Assembly: GCA_023430045.1 (NCBI GenBank)
Contig: JAEZCF010000070.1
Coordinates: 1 to 27,453 of the forward strand
Direction of reading: 5' to 3'
Source of the DNA: Pseudomonadota bacterium
GTDB taxonomy: Bacteria > Pseudomonadota > Gammaproteobacteria > Xanthomonadales > Xanthomonadaceae
Length of the DNA stretch: 27,453 nt
The notes under the pieces were generated by a model. It was given only the letters and a program-made list of their open reading frames with translations. It was not told the DNA's origin and did not search any database. Shown in pieces: positions 16,905-24,059 of the stretch. The position numbers and the translations under genes were made by a program. The stretch's first letter is position 1. Each line of letters starts with the position of its first letter.

Positions 16905-17912
16905 TCACCCCTGCCGCGGCACACCCGTCGAACCCCGCACCATCAGGCTGAAATCCAGCGTCTGCTGAAGCGGCACATCCACACGTTCGATGATGGCGAG
17001 CAGCAGGTTGACCGCACGTACGCCGATCTCCCGCATGGGTTGCCTGATCGTGGTCAACGGCGGCGTGAGATAGCGGGACGAGGCCAGGTCGTCGAAGCCA
17101 ACAATGGACAGGTCATCCGGCACGCGGATGCCCTGCTCCCGGCAGGCCGCCAGCGCCCCCAGCGCCATCTGGTCGCTGAAGCAGAAGATCGCGGTCGGCG
17201 CGGGTGCGTTGCCCAACAACGCCAGCGCGGCCGCATGGCCGGATTCCACGGAAAAGTCGCCCGGCACCACGCTCAGGCTGCGCAGGCGGCCGCGCGCCTT
17301 GCCGGCGGCGCGGGCACCTTGCAGCCGCTGCTGGTGCAGGGGGTTGTCGGGCGGCCCGCCCACCACGGCAATCCGCTCGTGCCCCAGTCCATACAGGTGT
17401 TCCATCACCGTGCGCGCGGCGGCGGCATTGTCGATGTGTACGCTGGGGATGCCCAGCGCAGGGTCGAACTCGCAGCCATTGACCACCGGCGCGGCATCGC
17501 CCAGCTGCTGGACGATCTCGCGCGCCGTCGGCGGCAGGCGATGCCCGAGCACGATCAGGCCATCGGCCTCGTTGCGCCGGAGCATCTGCGCGTAGCGCTC
17601 CTCGCGGTCGGGTTGATGCTGGGTGTCGCCCAGCAGCACGGCATAGCCCACGGCCTGCGCCGCCTCCTCCGCACCCTGCAGGATCTGCGCGAAGAACGGA
17701 TTGGCGATGTCCGGCACGGTGACCAGCAGCTTGCCGCTGCGCTGGGTCTTGAGCGTTCTGGCAACCGTATTGGGGACATAGCCCAGCGCGGCCGCCGCCT
17801 GCTCGATGCGCGCACGCGTAGCCGGCAGCACTTTCTCCGGCCGTGACAGCGCGCGCGACACCGTTCCTGCGGAGACGCCGACGTGCTTTGCGATGTCGTA
17901 GATGGTGGCCAT
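16905..17912 (-). CDS. LacI/GalR-family transcriptional repressor of the sugar locus
   Basis: A 335-residue regulator: a LacI helix-turn-helix at residues 1-55 (TIYDIAKHVGVSAGTVSRALS), the hinge around residues 45-60, and a periplasmic-binding-like effector domain (LLVTVPDIANPFFAQILQGAEEAA, then GFDDLASSRYLTPPLTTIRQP near the C-terminus). The start at 17912 (MATIYDIA) is preferred over the upstream in-frame start at 17945 because LacI proteins begin at this point. It is divergent from the plus-strand sugar operon, and a 16-bp palindrome sits between them. The same palindrome core recurs before the minus-strand operon, so it likely represses both and possibly itself. The inducer would be a sugar or keto-sugar of the pathway; it cannot be named. 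Confidence 0.92.
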   Translation of the reverse strand: MATIYDIAKHVGVSAGTVSRALSRPEKVLPATRARIEQAAAALGYVPNTVARTLKTQRSGKLLVTVPDIANPFFAQILQGAEEAAQAVGYAVLLGDTQHQPDREERYAQMLRRNEADGLIVLGHRLPPTAREIVQQLGDAAPVVNGCEFDPALGIPSVHIDNAAAARTVMEHLYGLGHERIAVVGGPPDNPLHQQRLQGARAAGKARGRLRSLSVVPGDFSVESGHAAALALLGNAPAPTAIFCFSDQMALGALAACREQGIRVPDDLSIVGFDDLASSRYLTPPLTTIRQPMREIGVRAVNLLLAIIERVDVPLQQTLDFSLMVRGSTGVPRQG

Positions 17913-17976
17913 GGCGTCAGTTCTTCTTTCCGCTGTGCGGTGCACAACAGGTCTTCCGGGAGGCCCTGCTAGGATA

Positions 17977-17992
17977 ATGCAATCGATTGCAT
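17977..17992. promoter_or_regulatory. LacI-type operator between the regulator and the plus-strand operon
   Basis: ATGCAATCGATTGCAT is a perfect 16-bp palindrome with a central CpG, the form typical of LacI/GalR operators. It is 16 bases upstream of the chosen TTG start of the first operon gene and 65 bases upstream of the regulator start. A -10-like GATAAT (17973-17978) overlaps its left edge, so binding would block transcription of the operon. No clear -35 was found. The central 14 bases recur exactly at 26724-26737. Confidence 0.85.
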
Positions 17993-18007
17993 CGAGGGTT
18001 GATCACG

Positions 18008-19060
18008 TTGAAGACGCTCAAGGGTCCCGCGCTGTTCCTGGCGCAGTTCATCGGTGACGCACCTCCATTTGATCGTCTGGACACGCTGGCCGGGTGGGCC
18101 GCGGGGCTGGGGTATTCTGGCGTACAAGTACCGACCAGCGCGCCCCACCTGTTCGATCTGGCCGAGGCGGCGCGCAGCCAGGCGTACTGCGATGACGTTG
18201 TCGGGATGCTGGCCGGACATGGCCTGCAGATCACCGAACTGTCCACGCACCTGCAAGGGCAACTGGTCGCCGTCCATCCCGCCTACGACAGCCTGTTCGA
18301 CGGATTCGCACCGCCGGACACGCGCGGCGATCCGGCCGCCCGCCAGGCCTGGGCGGTGGAACAGCTGAAGCTGGCGGCCAAGGCCAGCCAGCGCCTGGGC
18401 CTGACCGCGCACGCCACGTTCTCCGGCGCGCTGGCCTGGCCGTACTTCTATCCCTGGCCGCAGCGCCCACCGGGCCTGGTGGAGGAAGCCTTCGCCGAAC
18501 TCGGCCGCCGCTGGCGCCCCATCCTGGATGCCTTCGATGCCTGCGGCGTTGACCTGTGTTTCGAGATCCACCCGGGCGAGGATCTGCACGACGGCGCCAC
18601 TTTCGAACGCTTCCTCGACGAAGTGGATCATCACCCGCGCGCCAGGATCCTGTACGACCCCAGCCACCTGCTGCTGCAGCAGATCGACTACCTGGGCTTC
18701 ATCGACCGGTACCACGAACGCATTGGCATCTTCCACGTCAAGGACGCGGAGTTTCGTGCCAGTGCGCGCAGCGGCGTCTATGGCGGCTACCAGGATTGGA
18801 TCGATCGGCCGGGGCGGTTCCGTTCGCTCGGCGACGGCCAGATCGACTTCAAAGCGATCTTCTCGAAATTCGCGCAGTACGATTTCCCGGGCTGGGCCGT
18901 CGTGGAGTGGGAGTGTTGCCTGAAGCACCCCGAAGACGGTGCGCGGGAAGGTGCCGCCTTCGTCCGCGACCACATCATCCGCGTCACAGAACGTGCCTTC
19001 GACGATTTTGCCGACAGCGGCACAGACGCCGGATCACTGCGCCGCACGCTGGGGATCTGA
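18008..19060 (+). CDS. Cytosolic sugar phosphate isomerase/epimerase-type TIM-barrel protein
   Basis: A 350-residue xylose-isomerase-like TIM-barrel protein. Probable metal ligands can be placed at Glu186 (CFEIHPGE), Asp217 (YDPSH), His243 (FHVKDAEF) and Glu300 (VVEWECC). No signal peptide is present, so it is cytosolic. Annotated relatives begin MKT(L/I)KGPA(L/I)FLAQF, which supports the TTG start at 18008 with GAGGG nine bases upstream; the in-frame TTG codons at 17987 (inside the operator) and 17999 are unlikely. It opens the operon after the LacI operator. Family members isomerise or epimerise sugars, and some relatives perform beta-elimination or hydration on 3-keto-glycosides. Its position with a Gfo/Idh/MocA enzyme suggests work on an imported keto-sugar. 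The reaction is unknown. Confidence 0.88.
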   Translation: MKTLKGPALFLAQFIGDAPPFDRLDTLAGWAAGLGYSGVQVPTSAPHLFDLAEAARSQAYCDDVVGMLAGHGLQITELSTHLQGQLVAVHPAYDSLFDGFAPPDTRGDPAARQAWAVEQLKLAAKASQRLGLTAHATFSGALAWPYFYPWPQRPPGLVEEAFAELGRRWRPILDAFDACGVDLCFEIHPGEDLHDGATFERFLDEVDHHPRARILYDPSHLLLQQIDYLGFIDRYHERIGIFHVKDAEFRASARSGVYGGYQDWIDRPGRFRSLGDGQIDFKAIFSKFAQYDFPGWAVVEWECCLKHPEDGAREGAAFVRDHIIRVTERAFDDFADSGTDAGSLRRTLGI

Positions 19061-19086
19061 GCCACTACCGCCTGGGAGGGCAAGCC

Positions 19087-20322
19087 ATGACGCACACCAT
19101 GTCGCGCTTGGGCGCGATGATGTTTCTGCAGTTCTTCATCTGGGGGGCATGGTTCGTTACCCTGGGAACGTACCTGGTGCAGGGCCCGCTGCAGGCCAGC
19201 GCGAGCCAGGTGGCGACAGCCTTCCTCAGCCAGTCCATCGGGGCCATCGTGGCGCCCTTCCTGGTCGGCCTGATCGCGGACCGCTACTTCGCGGCGCAGC
19301 GTATTCTCGCCGTACTACACCTGGCCGGCGCGGCGCTCATGTGGCTGGCGTCCACGGCAACGGACTTCGACACCTTCTTCGCCTGCGTCATGGGCTACAT
19401 GCTGCTGTTCATGCCGACGCTGGCACTGGCCAACAGCGTGGCGATGCGGCACATGCAATCGCCCGAGAAACAATTCCCGCTGGTGCGGGTGGCCGGCAGC
19501 GTCGGCTGGATCGTGGCGGGCATGCTGATCGGCTGGCTGGGCTGGGAACAAGCGCATCGGCTCGAACTGACGTTCCGGATGGCCGCGATGGCATCGCTCG
19601 CGTTGGGCCTGTATGCCTTCACCCTGCCGCACACGCCGCCGCTGGCGCAGCAGCGCGACGCCGGACTGGGGCAGATCCTGGGGCTGGATTCGCTGCGGCT
19701 GCTGAAGTCGCGCGCCTACCTGGTGTTCTTCCTGGCCTCCATCGCCATCTGCATCCCGCTGGCGTTCTACTACAACTTCACCAACCCGTATCTCAATGAT
19801 CTGGGTGTGCGCGGCGCGGCTGGTCTGCAGTCGCTGGGCCAGGTCTCCGAAGTGCTGCTGATGCTGGCCATGCCGTTCCTGTTCGTGCGGCTGGGGGTCA
19901 AGACGATGCTCGCAGTGGGCATGGCCGCATGGGTGGTGCGCTACGTCATGTTCGCCTTCGGCGATGCCGGCGGCGCCTTCTCCCTGCTGGTGATCGGCAT
20001 CGTGCTGCACGGCATCTGCTACGACTTCTTCTTCGTCACCGGCCAGATCTACACCGATGCGCATGCCGGCCCCGCCGCGCGCAGCAGCGCGCAGGGGTTC
20101 ATCACCCTGGCCACCTACGGCGTGGGCATGTTGATCGGCACGTTCCTGTCCGGCGCGGTGGTGGAGCACTACACCACGGCGGCGGGACCGGACTGGCAGC
20201 AGATCTGGCTGTTCCCGGCCGGTGTCGCGCTGGTCGTGCTGATCGCCTTCCTGCTGTTGTTCCGCGACCGGCCGGTCATCGCGACCGCCCCCTCCTCCAC
20301 GCCCTCAGGATCCAACCGATGA
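19087..20322 (+). CDS. NupG-like MFS sugar/nucleoside:H+ symporter
   Basis: A 411-residue inner-membrane protein with about 12 hydrophobic segments. Its organisation matches the nucleoside:H+ symporter family of the MFS: LQFFIWGAWFVTLGTYL in helix 1, YMLLFMPTLALANSVA, ILGLDSLRLLKSRAYLVFF before helix 7, LGQVSEVLLMLAMPFLFVRLGVK, and DFFFVTGQIYTDAHAGPAARSSAQGF. E. coli NupG moves nucleosides, but no nucleoside gene lies in this operon. The neighbours are sugar isomerases and oxidoreductases, so a sugar or keto-sugar is the more likely cargo (inference). The ATG at 19087 has GGGAGGG upstream. The stop codon overlaps the next start as ATGA, showing translational coupling to the oxidoreductase. 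Confidence 0.92.
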   Translation: MTHTMSRLGAMMFLQFFIWGAWFVTLGTYLVQGPLQASASQVATAFLSQSIGAIVAPFLVGLIADRYFAAQRILAVLHLAGAALMWLASTATDFDTFFACVMGYMLLFMPTLALANSVAMRHMQSPEKQFPLVRVAGSVGWIVAGMLIGWLGWEQAHRLELTFRMAAMASLALGLYAFTLPHTPPLAQQRDAGLGQILGLDSLRLLKSRAYLVFFLASIAICIPLAFYYNFTNPYLNDLGVRGAAGLQSLGQVSEVLLMLAMPFLFVRLGVKTMLAVGMAAWVVRYVMFAFGDAGGAFSLLVIGIVLHGICYDFFFVTGQIYTDAHAGPAARSSAQGFITLATYGVGMLIGTFLSGAVVEHYTTAAGPDWQQIWLFPAGVALVVLIAFLLLFRDRPVIATAPSSTPSGSNR

Positions 20323-21443
20323 GCACGCTTGGAATCGCCATTGTCGGCACCGGCATGATCGGTGCGGTGCACCGCCGCGCGGCAGTGCTGGCCGGTGCCC
20401 AGGTCCGCGGCGTAGCCGCCTCGTCCGCGCAACGCGCAGAAGACGTGGCGCGGTCGTGGAATGTTCCGCGCGCGTATCGCGACATCGACGAAGTGATCGC
20501 CGATCCGCAGGTACAGGTGGTGCACGTCTGCACGCCCAACCATCTGCACCGCGCCATGGCGCAGGCGGCGCTGGAAGCCGGCAAGCACGTGATCTGCGAG
20601 AAGCCGCTGGCCACCACGCTGGAAGACGCCCGGGCGCTGGCTGCACTGGCCGCTTCGACAGGACTGGTCGCCACGGTCCCCTTCGTCTACCGCTACCACC
20701 CGGTGGTACGCGAGGCGCGCGCACGCATCGCGCAGGGCGAACTGGGTCCCCTGCACCTCATCCACGGCAGCTACCTGCAGGACTGGCTGCTGGATCCTGC
20801 CAGCAACAACTGGCGCGTGGATCCGGCGCTGGGCGGCGCCTCGCGCGTGTTCGCCGACATCGGCTCGCACTGGTGCGACCTGGTGGAATGGGTCGGTGGC
20901 GAGCGCTTCGTCGACGTCAGCGCGGCGTTCGCCACCGTGATCGCCGAACGCGGCACCGTCACCGGGCAGAGCTTCACCACCCCTGCGGCCGGCGGCCCGA
21001 CGCAGGCGGTGTCGAGCGAGGACGTGGCTGCGGCGATGTTCAGAACCCGCGCTGGCACGCTGGCGTCCCTGACGGTCAGTCAGGTCTCGGCCGGACGCCA
21101 CAACCGCCTCTGGTTCGAAATCGATGGCGCCAAGGCCAGCGTGGCCTTCAACCAGGAGGACGCCGAACGGCTGTGGATCGGCCAGCCCGACCAGCGCGAG
21201 GAGATCTTCGTGCGTGGGCCGGGTGCCGGCAGTGCCGAACAACGCCGGCTGTCGGCGTTGCCGGCCGGGCACGCGCAAGGCTACGGCCAGTGCTTCGAGG
21301 CGTTTGTCGCCGACACCTATCGCGCCATCGAAGGCGAGCAGCCACAGGGCCTGCCCACCTTCGAAGACGGCCTGCGTTCGGCGCTGATCGTCGATCGTGT
21401 CATCGCATCGGCCAGGTCGCGCGCCTGGACAACCATCGATTGA
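20319..21443 (+). CDS. Gfo/Idh/MocA family NAD(P)-dependent oxidoreductase
   Basis: A 374-residue cytosolic dehydrogenase. The Rossmann motif is G10-T-G12-M-I-G15 near the N-terminus, and the catalytic EKP motif is Glu94-Lys95-Pro96 in HVICEKPLATTLEDA. The C-terminal alpha/beta domain follows (PFVYRYHPVVREARARI, FADIGSHWCDLVEWVGG). Members oxidise or reduce sugar hydroxyl/keto groups, several at C3. In this operon it would fit the reduction of an imported 3-keto-hexose to a normal hexose, or C3 oxidation of an imported glycoside. The ATGA overlap with the transporter gene indicates one operon. There is no signal peptide, unlike family members exported by Tat. Substrate and direction are inferred from context. 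Confidence 0.93.
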   Translation: MSTLGIAIVGTGMIGAVHRRAAVLAGAQVRGVAASSAQRAEDVARSWNVPRAYRDIDEVIADPQVQVVHVCTPNHLHRAMAQAALEAGKHVICEKPLATTLEDARALAALAASTGLVATVPFVYRYHPVVREARARIAQGELGPLHLIHGSYLQDWLLDPASNNWRVDPALGGASRVFADIGSHWCDLVEWVGGERFVDVSAAFATVIAERGTVTGQSFTTPAAGGPTQAVSSEDVAAAMFRTRAGTLASLTVSQVSAGRHNRLWFEIDGAKASVAFNQEDAERLWIGQPDQREEIFVRGPGAGSAEQRRLSALPAGHAQGYGQCFEAFVADTYRAIEGEQPQGLPTFEDGLRSALIVDRVIASARSRAWTTID

Positions 21444-21462
21444 ATCCCGGGAGGATCTGCTG

Positions 21463-22329
21463 ATGAACACCCGTACACGCAGGACCGCGACCCTCGCGCT
21501 GCTGTTGCTTGTTGCCCTGCCCGCCTTCGCCCGCGCAGACGCTGGCGCGCGGAAGCCGATTGCCGTGCAGATGTACACGCTGCGCGACGCCGGCTCGCTG
21601 GACCAGCAGTTGAAGATCGTCCACGACGCCGGCGTGGATGCGGTGGAAACGGTCGGCACGCAGAACGTCAGCGCTGCAGAACTCAGGCAGCTGCTGGACA
21701 GGTATTCGATCAAGGCGATTTCCTCGCACGTGCAGCTGGCCGATCTGCGCAAGGATCTGGACACCGTGGTGGCCTTCAACCGGGCGATCGGCAACACGAC
21801 GCTGGTGGTGCCTTACCTGGACGAAAAGGATCGGCCGACCGATGCCGCAGGCTGGACCGCATTGGGCCAGGAACTGGGCCGGATCTCGACGCAGGTGCGT
21901 GCCAAGGGCATGCACCTGGCGTACCACAACCATGACTTCGAGCTGGTCGACTTCAATGGGAAAACGGGCCTTGAACTGCTGTTCGCCGCAGCCGGCCCCG
22001 ACCTGCAGACCGAGCTGGACCTGGCCTGGGTGGCGCGTGCGGGCTACGACCCCGTGGTGATGCTCGGAAAATTCGAGGGCCGCCTGTTCGCGGTGCACGC
22101 CAAGGACAATGCACCGGAAGGCCAGGCCGAAGACGAGGGAGGCTTCGCCGCCGTGGGCCAGGGCGTGCTGGACTGGCGCGCGATCCTGCCTGCCGCAGCG
22201 GGTGCCGGCGTGCAGTGGTACATCGTCGAGCACGACCATCCGCGTGATCCCGCCAAGGTCATCCAGACCGGGGCGGACTACCTGCGTGAACACCTGACCA
22301 CCCGCCTGCCCGCCCGCGCACAGCGCTAG
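21463..22329 (+). CDS. Exported sugar isomerase/epimerase-type TIM-barrel protein
   Basis: A 288-residue protein with a Sec signal peptide (RTRRTATLALLLLVALPAFARA) and a xylose-isomerase-like TIM barrel. Probable metal ligands are Glu160 (NHDFEL), Asp186 (ELDLAWV), His212 (VHAKDN) and Glu256 (IVEHDHP). IAVQMYTLRDAGSLDQQL at the start of the mature domain is typical of secreted members found beside GMC oxidoreductases and DUF1080 proteins. GGGAGGA stands upstream of the ATG at 21463. Most relatives of this fold act in the cytosol, so periplasmic placement is notable. It could be a 3-keto-glycoside lyase, hydratase or epimerase; the reaction is not established from sequence. It is 19 bases downstream of the oxidoreductase gene and 18 upstream of the cytochrome gene. 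Confidence 0.87.
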   Translation: MNTRTRRTATLALLLLVALPAFARADAGARKPIAVQMYTLRDAGSLDQQLKIVHDAGVDAVETVGTQNVSAAELRQLLDRYSIKAISSHVQLADLRKDLDTVVAFNRAIGNTTLVVPYLDEKDRPTDAAGWTALGQELGRISTQVRAKGMHLAYHNHDFELVDFNGKTGLELLFAAAGPDLQTELDLAWVARAGYDPVVMLGKFEGRLFAVHAKDNAPEGQAEDEGGFAAVGQGVLDWRAILPAAAGAGVQWYIVEHDHPRDPAKVIQTGADYLREHLTTRLPARAQR

Positions 22330-22347
22330 CCCGCGAAGGAGCCCTGC

Positions 22348-22407
22348 TTGGACACACGCTTGAACACCCGCTTGGACACCCCTTTGGACACCCGCTTGAA
22401 CAACCGC
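22348..22407 (+). repeat. Five tandem 12-bp repeats over the cytochrome start region
   Basis: Five imperfect copies of TTGGACACCCGC begin at 22348, 22360, 22372, 22384 and 22396. They encode DTRL, NTRL, DTPL, DTRL and NNRL-type units in phase with the cytochrome reading frame. Each copy begins with TTG, a possible start codon. Copy number changes would keep the frame. Confidence 0.85.
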
Positions 22408-22704
22408 CTTAAAACGATCCTGACACTGGCCGTGGTTCTTCCGGGGGCGACGCTTGCGAATGCGGCGTGGTCCAAGGACGATCCTGCGGCCGGCGCGACA
22501 CTCTATGCAACGCACTGCACCGCCTGCCACGGCGCGGATCGCGCCGGCGTTCCACCCACGTTCCCCGCGCTCACCGACGTCGGCAAGCGGCTGGAACCTG
22601 CGCAGATCAAGGACAGGATCAAACAGGGCGGCGGATTGATGCCGCCCTTCTCCCAGCTCTCCCAACAGGAGATCGACGACATCGCCAGCTACCTGGCGAA
22701 ATAG
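22348..22704 (+). CDS. Small exported c-type cytochrome
   Basis: A 118-residue monohaem cytochrome c. The haem motif is Cys57-T-A-Cys60-His61 and the probable axial methionine is Met98 in GGGLMPPF. A signal peptide core (ILTLAVVLPGATLANA) follows an unusual repeated N-terminus of about 21 residues, so the protein should be periplasmic. The TTG at 22348 is supported by GAAGGA seven bases upstream, but four more in-frame TTG codons follow in the repeat, and TTG 22396 would give a standard-length signal peptide. It ends the plus-strand operon. Flavoprotein sugar dehydrogenases with a small Tat subunit usually hand electrons to such a cytochrome, so its likely partner is the GMC enzyme encoded in the facing operon. 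Confidence 0.9.
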   Translation: MDTRLNTRLDTPLDTRLNNRLKTILTLAVVLPGATLANAAWSKDDPAAGATLYATHCTACHGADRAGVPPTFPALTDVGKRLEPAQIKDRIKQGGGLMPPFSQLSQQEIDDIASYLAK

Positions 22705-22711
22705 GATGCCG

Positions 22712-22732
22712 GCGGCGCCTGCAGTGCGCCGC
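22712..22732. terminator. Hairpin at the junction of the two convergent operons
   Basis: A perfect 7-bp inverted repeat, GCGGCGC and GCGCCGC, with a 7-base loop lies between the cytochrome stop codon (22704) and the stop codon of the DUF1080 gene, touching the latter. It could terminate both convergent transcripts, though no T-run follows on either strand. Confidence 0.45.
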
Positions 22733-23487
22733 TACAGCTCGCGCACCCATATGTTGCGGTAGCTGACGCTGGAATCGTGCTCCTGCAGGGAGATCGGCGC
22801 GCACCCATGCGGCGCGTACGAAGGCGCACCGATGTATTCGGTTTTGCCCGCCAGCACGGTGTCGTCCTGCACCAGCACGCCGTTGTGCAGCACGGTGATG
22901 CGGGCCGGTGAGGTGAGCCCGCCGCCCGGCGAGAAGCGCGGTGCTTTCCAGATGATGTCGTAGGCCTGCCACTCGCCCGGGGCACGCGAAGCGTTCACCA
23001 GCGGGATGGCCTGCTTGTACAGCGAGCCAGCCTGGCCGTTGGCATAGGTCGGGTTGTTGTAACTGTCCAGCACCTGCAGCTCATACAGCTCCTGCAGAAA
23101 GATGCCGCTGTTCCCACGATTCTGGCCATCGAAGCCCTGGGTTGTGGTGGGCGTGCGCCACTCCACATGCAGCTGGATATCGCAGAAGCGCTGTCTGGTC
23201 CGGATGCCCTTGCTGCCGGGAACGACGGTCAGCGCGCCTTCGGCGACGGTCCAGGGCACGCGCCCGCCCTGCTCTGCCTCCCAGGCGGAGACATCCCTGC
23301 CATCGAACAGCACGATCGCGTCGGAGGGCGCGCGGCCCGGGGGCGTGGCCACGGTGGCGGGCACGGGCGTCCACACTTCGGTCTTCTTCGGATCGCGCGC
23401 GGAATCGGCGCTGGCCTGCGCGAATGCAGATGATGCGGCCAGCAGGCAGGTCGCCGTCAGGAAGGGTCTGATCATCGTGTTTCTCAT
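22732..23487 (-). CDS. Exported DUF1080 (3-keto-disaccharide hydrolase/lyase-like) protein
   Basis: A 251-residue protein: a Sec signal peptide (MIRPFLTATCLLAASSAFAQA region, residues 1-25), a short linker, then a DUF1080 domain from about residue 57 to the end. The domain opens with IVLFDGRDVSAWE and contains the sugar-binding-like segments GNSGIFLQELYELQVLDS and ISLQEHDSSVSYRNIWVREL. DUF1080 (PF06439) is a concanavalin-like fold; characterised members hydrolyse or eliminate the glycosidic bond of 3-keto-glycosides. The start at 23487 overlaps the preceding stop codon as TGATG, showing tight coupling to the dehydrogenase small-subunit gene; the upstream in-frame start at 23502 is less likely. 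It is the last gene of the minus-strand operon. Activity on 3-keto-glycosides is inferred from family and neighbours. Confidence 0.9.
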   Translation of the reverse strand: MRNTMIRPFLTATCLLAASSAFAQASADSARDPKKTEVWTPVPATVATPPGRAPSDAIVLFDGRDVSAWEAEQGGRVPWTVAEGALTVVPGSKGIRTRQRFCDIQLHVEWRTPTTTQGFDGQNRGNSGIFLQELYELQVLDSYNNPTYANGQAGSLYKQAIPLVNASRAPGEWQAYDIIWKAPRFSPGGGLTSPARITVLHNGVLVQDDTVLAGKTEYIGAPSYAPHGCAPISLQEHDSSVSYRNIWVREL

Positions 23488-24059
23488 CAGCTGGTCGCCC
23501 ATGCGGGCGTGCCGGGGGTGTAGGCCAGGTCGCCGTCGTAGCGCCCGGGCACGGCGACGTACTGCAGCACTTCGGTCGCGCCGACCTTCGAGGTGAAGAA
23601 GCCGAAGATCGCCAGCTGCTTGAACATCGTGAAGTAATGCGGCACCGCGTCCGTCGCTTCGGCGGTGGTATCAGCCACTTCGACAGCAGGTGTCCTGGCT
23701 TCCGTATCCAGGGTACGCAGCAGCGCGGTGCGGGCCTCCGGCGTGAGCGACACGAACCGACCACCGGCGCGCTTGTCGATCTCCGTCAGGCCGGCGCGGA
23801 ACGCCACCTGCTGCGGGGCGGTATAGCAGTCGGTGACGAATTGCGCCATGAACGCACCGGCGCCCGCGTCCTTCGCCCCCGGCGTTTTGGTACGCGGCAG
23901 GATGGTCTCGGCGATCTCGTCCAGCGTACTGATATCGGCGGCGGAGAAGCTGGCCTTCGCGCCTGCGGTCGGCGTCTGTCCCTGTACGAGCGCGGGCAGG
24001 CCAACCAGCGCCGCACCGGTGGCGGCGACGATCATCTTCAGCAGTTCACGGCGTTCCAT
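23487..24059 (-). CDS. Tat-targeted gluconate 2-dehydrogenase subunit 3-like small subunit
   Basis: A 190-residue protein of the gluconate 2-dehydrogenase subunit 3 family (PF13618). A twin-arginine signal (M-E-R3-R4-E-L-L-K-M-I, then a hydrophobic stretch to ALVQG) is at the N-terminus. The domain follows with LDEIAETILPRTKTPGAKDAGAGAFM. In FAD-dependent glucose and glucoside dehydrogenases this small subunit acts as a hitchhiker chaperone: it carries the signal-less flavoprotein through the Tat system. The ATG at 24059 overlaps the stop codon of the GMC gene as TGATG, and its own stop overlaps the DUF1080 start in the same way. This tight coupling fits a 1:1 complex with the GMC protein. 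Confidence 0.92.
   Translation of the reverse strand: MERRELLKMIVAATGAALVGLPALVQGQTPTAGAKASFSAADISTLDEIAETILPRTKTPGAKDAGAGAFMAQFVTDCYTAPQQVAFRAGLTEIDKRAGGRFVSLTPEARTALLRTLDTEARTPAVEVADTTAEATDAVPHYFTMFKQLAIFGFFTSKVGATEVLQYVAVPGRYDGDLAYTPGTPAWATS

Noticed and set aside
21431..21442. ACCATCGATTGA as a fourth operator within the plus-strand operon
   Set aside because: Only the ATCGAT core is palindromic; the outer bases do not match the shared 14-mer, and it lies at the end of a coding region.
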